Below are positions 62,240 to 64,000 of a stretch of 64,000 nt of DNA, piece after piece (the stretch's first letter is position 1; every line of letters starts with the position of its first letter). The DNA is from an uncultured Clostridium sp. (GTDB lineage Bacteria > Bacillota > Clostridia > Lachnospirales > Lachnospiraceae): the NCBI GenBank assembly GCA_900543885.1, contig UQTA01000007.1:1-64000 (forward strand), given 5' to 3'. The position numbers and the translations under genes were made by a program. The notes beneath the pieces were generated by a model. That model ran no database searches, was not told where the DNA came from, and saw only the letters and a program-made list of their open reading frames with translations.

Positions 62240-63064
62240 TTATTTTTCAACTCCCTGAGCAGCGATCATCTTATCTGTCAGAGTGCCATCATAAATAACC
62301 GTCACTGTATCACCTACATTGATTCCGTCAAACATTCCCTCTTCACCTACAAATGAAAACAGTGTGTTGTCTGGATCTGCGGTATCAAGAACGATATAAT
62401 CAGATTCTACTTCTGCTGCTGTACCGGTCAGAGTCTTTTTCTGTGCCTCATCGCTGTCTTTTGCATCAGCAGTAATGATACGGGTAGCAACTGCCTGGTC
62501 ATCTGGATCTTCCAAATCACCGTAATAGGTTACTTCTGCTTCAGCACCTGCTTTAATACCGTCTTTTGTTACTTTCTGGGCAATAATGGAATTTAATGTA
62601 TAACTTCCTGCATCTGTCTTCAAAGTGATCGTCTTATCATCTGCGCTTTCAATGGTTCCCTCAATGATCAGGTCATCATCAGCCGTTTCTTCTTCTCTTG
62701 CCTCTTCTGCTGCAGAAGTCATGATATCTACAGAAGTTGACTTTGTTACATCATCAGATAACTCTCCTGTATAGCCTACTTCTACTTCATCACCTTCTCC
62801 GATCTGATCTGTGCCTGTGATCTGAGCATCTGTAACATCAAATTTGGCGATATTTCCTTCATCATCGGTTACAGTAATGATCTTGTCCTCTACAAGGCTT
62901 ACATAACCATAATAATATTCTTCCTCAATAGTCTCAGAAGAAGCAGCCTCCGTGCTCTCTACAGCCTGTGCTGTTGTAGTTTCTGTATCCGCTTTTTTAG
63001 AAGAGCAGGCAGTAAGCCCCAGAGCAACTGCTAAAAATGCAACTGCCAGATATTGTTTTTTCAT
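62240..63064 (-). CDS. Lipoprotein with three repeated small beta domains
   Basis: This 274-residue protein has a lipoprotein signal with lipobox LTAC (Cys20), an acidic Thr/Glu/Ser-rich linker, then three related blocks of about 65-70 residues (starting near 52, 131 and 213), each with a YVSLVEDKIITVTDDEG-like opening, GDEVEVGYTGEL / GAEAEVTYYGDL / GDTVTVIYDGTL and a short tail. They look like small OB- or SH3-type beta barrels. No enzyme motif is seen. It is probably an outer-face lipoprotein, perhaps a binding protein. GGAG lies before the ATG. Confidence 0.82.
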   Translation of the reverse strand: MKKQYLAVAFLAVALGLTACSSKKADTETTTAQAVESTEAASSETIEEEYYYGYVSLVEDKIITVTDDEGNIAKFDVTDAQITGTDQIGEGDEVEVGYTGELSDDVTKSTSVDIMTSAAEEAREEETADDDLIIEGTIESADDKTITLKTDAGSYTLNSIIAQKVTKDGIKAGAEAEVTYYGDLEDPDDQAVATRIITADAKDSDEAQKKTLTGTAAEVESDYIVLDTADPDNTLFSFVGEEGMFDGINVGDTVTVIYDGTLTDKMIAAQGVEK

Positions 63065-63229
63065 AAATGATTCTCCTCTCTTTGCCGTTCCTATACATGT
63101 CTTTCATTTCCATGGTGTCTTTTTTGCGGCACGATACATCTTACTACGAAAGCTGTGTTTTTACTATGTTTTTTTTATGAATTTTTCCTTAAACTTTACT
63201 GCGGCAAATTCCCGCAGATGCAGATGCAA

Positions 63230-63269
63230 AAAGATCCGCCGTTCCCTGATTGAGAAATAGCGGATCTTT
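63230..63269 (-). terminator. Terminator downstream of pckA
   Basis: AAAGATCCGC (63230-63239) pairs with GCGGATCTTT (63260-63269), followed by five T on the minus strand. It is about 250 bases past the pckA stop. Confidence 0.75.
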
Positions 63270-63282
63270 ATATGTTACGACA

Positions 63283-63497
63283 ATATCCGATGTAGGATGC
63301 AGCCTGAAAAACTGCTTTTAAGCAAGCTTAACGCATTTTTTCCGTCTGCATCTTTCGCATAAAGGTACGACGGCGTTCTCCTCTTGCGTGTCCTTGCGGC
63401 CACACAAGAGGCATCGGATGGATATCCGATGTAAGATGCAACCTGAAAAACTGCTTTTAAGCAAGCTTAACGCATTTTTTCCGTCTGCATCTTTCGC
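63283..63497. repeat. Pair of 76-bp direct repeats downstream of pckA
   Basis: 63283-63358 and 63422-63497 are identical except for two A/G changes. Each ends in CGTCTGCATCTTTCGC. Between them are CCTCTTG...CAAGAGG and the perfect CATCGGAT-GGAT-ATCCGATG palindrome (about 63412-63431). Nothing codes here. Confidence 0.8.
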
Positions 63498-63518
63498 CGT
63501 CTGTCTTTTTTCGTTCTA

Positions 63519-64000
63519 TTATTTCTGTGGGCCAGCTGCTACCAGTGCTTTACCAGCTTCGTTGCTCTCGTATTTAGCGAAGTTCTTGATGAATCTGCTT
63601 GCCAGATCCTCTGCCTTCTTCTCCCACTCAGAAGCATCTGCGTAGGTGTCACGTGGGTCAAGGATTGCAGGATCTACACCTGGAAGTTCGGTAGGTACTT
63701 CGAAATCGAAGTGAGGGATCTTCTTGGTAGGTGCCTTTAAGATAGCGCCGCTTAAGATAGCGTCGATGATACCACGGGTATCCTTAATGGAGATACGCTT
63801 GCCGGTACCATTCCATCCGGTATTTACTAAGTATGCCTTAGCGCCGCTCTTTTCCATCTTCTTAACCAGCTCAGCTGCATACTTTGTAGGATGCAGTTCC
63901 AGGAATGCCTGGCCGAAGCAAGCAGAGAAGGTAGGTGTAGGCTCGGTAATTCCACGCTCTGTACCAGCTAATTTAGCTGTAAATCCAGACAGGAAGTAGT
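63519..64000 (-). CDS. pckA: Phosphoenolpyruvate carboxykinase (ATP), 3' part
   Basis: The C-terminal 160 residues of the enzyme that turns oxaloacetate and ATP into PEP are present. The visible frame runs past the right edge without a start. It contains YFLSGFTAKLAGTERG, TPTFSACFGQAF, NTGWNGTG (adenine/metal pocket) and KRISIKDTRGIID, all standard for the ATP-dependent family. The enzyme serves gluconeogenesis or, in gut anaerobes, CO2-fixing succinate routes. An internal ATG at 63857 is not the true start. Confidence 0.96.
   Translation of the reverse strand, partial: YFLSGFTAKLAGTERGITEPTPTFSACFGQAFLELHPTKYAAELVKKMEKSGAKAYLVNTGWNGTGKRISIKDTRGIIDAILSGAILKAPTKKIPHFDFEVPTELPGVDPAILDPRDTYADASEWEKKAEDLASRFIKNFAKYESNEAGKALVAAGPQK

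Noticed and set aside
1..64000. tRNA, rRNA, transposase, integrase or phage genes
   Set aside because: None could be recognised on either strand; the hairpin elements carry no transposase of their own.

Overview
The window looks like the chromosome of a low-to-mid-GC Firmicute of the class Clostridia, most likely a gut Lachnospiraceae. The signs are strong AGGAGG-type ribosome binding sites, consensus sigma-A promoters, a CIRCE-controlled clpB, a YfmM-type ABC-F protein, DUF4250 and CmpB-type proteins, a Gram-positive type IV pilus locus, a SipW/TasA-like fibre locus and an ATP-dependent PEP carboxykinase. I saw no rRNA, tRNA, phage, transposase or CRISPR array. Family names rest on motifs and recalled relatives, because no search could be run.

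Layout. 0.4-2.8 kb: a small Fe-S/cupin/ferredoxin operon divergent from a Crp/Fnr-type regulator. 2.8-6.3 kb: a hypothetical gene, the ABC-F protein and a YitT-type membrane protein. 6.3-12 kb: a C45 peptidase-like hydrolase, an AbgT-type transporter and a YtcJ-like amidohydrolase, with a divergent LysR regulator. 12-13.9 kb: an RluA-type pseudouridine synthase, a hemolysin III-type protein and a GIY-YIG protein. 14.4-24.0 kb: one tightly packed eight-gene operon. It joins a VanRS-like two-component system to a GldFGA-like ABC system and to a trio resembling Bacillus YdjI/YdjG/YdjH (SPFH, zinc ribbon, TPM), which suggests an envelope-stress module.

24.3-36.5 kb is the most distinctive region: a seven-gene operon with two S26B (SipW-like) signal peptidases, two subunits with SipW/TasA-type leaders, a membrane-anchored Ser/Gly-rich protein, another exported protein and a 2200-residue secreted protein. 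The giant protein has an acidic low-complexity stalk and an internal tandem duplication of roughly 350 residues. The locus probably builds a surface or biofilm fibre. 36.8-44.5 kb holds housekeeping genes (ppk1, a ppx-like gene, a DUF815 ATPase, pheA, a PlsC-type acyltransferase, a CmpB-like protein).

44.7-52.6 kb is a compact type IV pilus locus: four class III prepilins, a PilX-like protein, PilB, PilC, a PilM/PilN-like fusion, a PilO-like protein and a prepilin peptidase lacking the methylase half. It appears to be led by a 59-residue DUF4250 gene. 52.9-64 kb carries clpB, a surface protein, a single-domain HD hydrolase next to a polysaccharide deacetylase, a MATE/cytidylate-kinase-like pair with a LysR regulator, a three-repeat lipoprotein and the 3' part of pckA.

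A striking feature is a set of large non-coding hairpin elements (about 40-330 bp) in the gaps between genes. Several carry small perfect stems closed by three-base loops. Two 163-bp copies, 40 kb apart, differ at only five sites, and all five are compatible with keeping an RNA fold. The elements have no open frame of their own and may be structured RNAs or non-autonomous mobile repeats.
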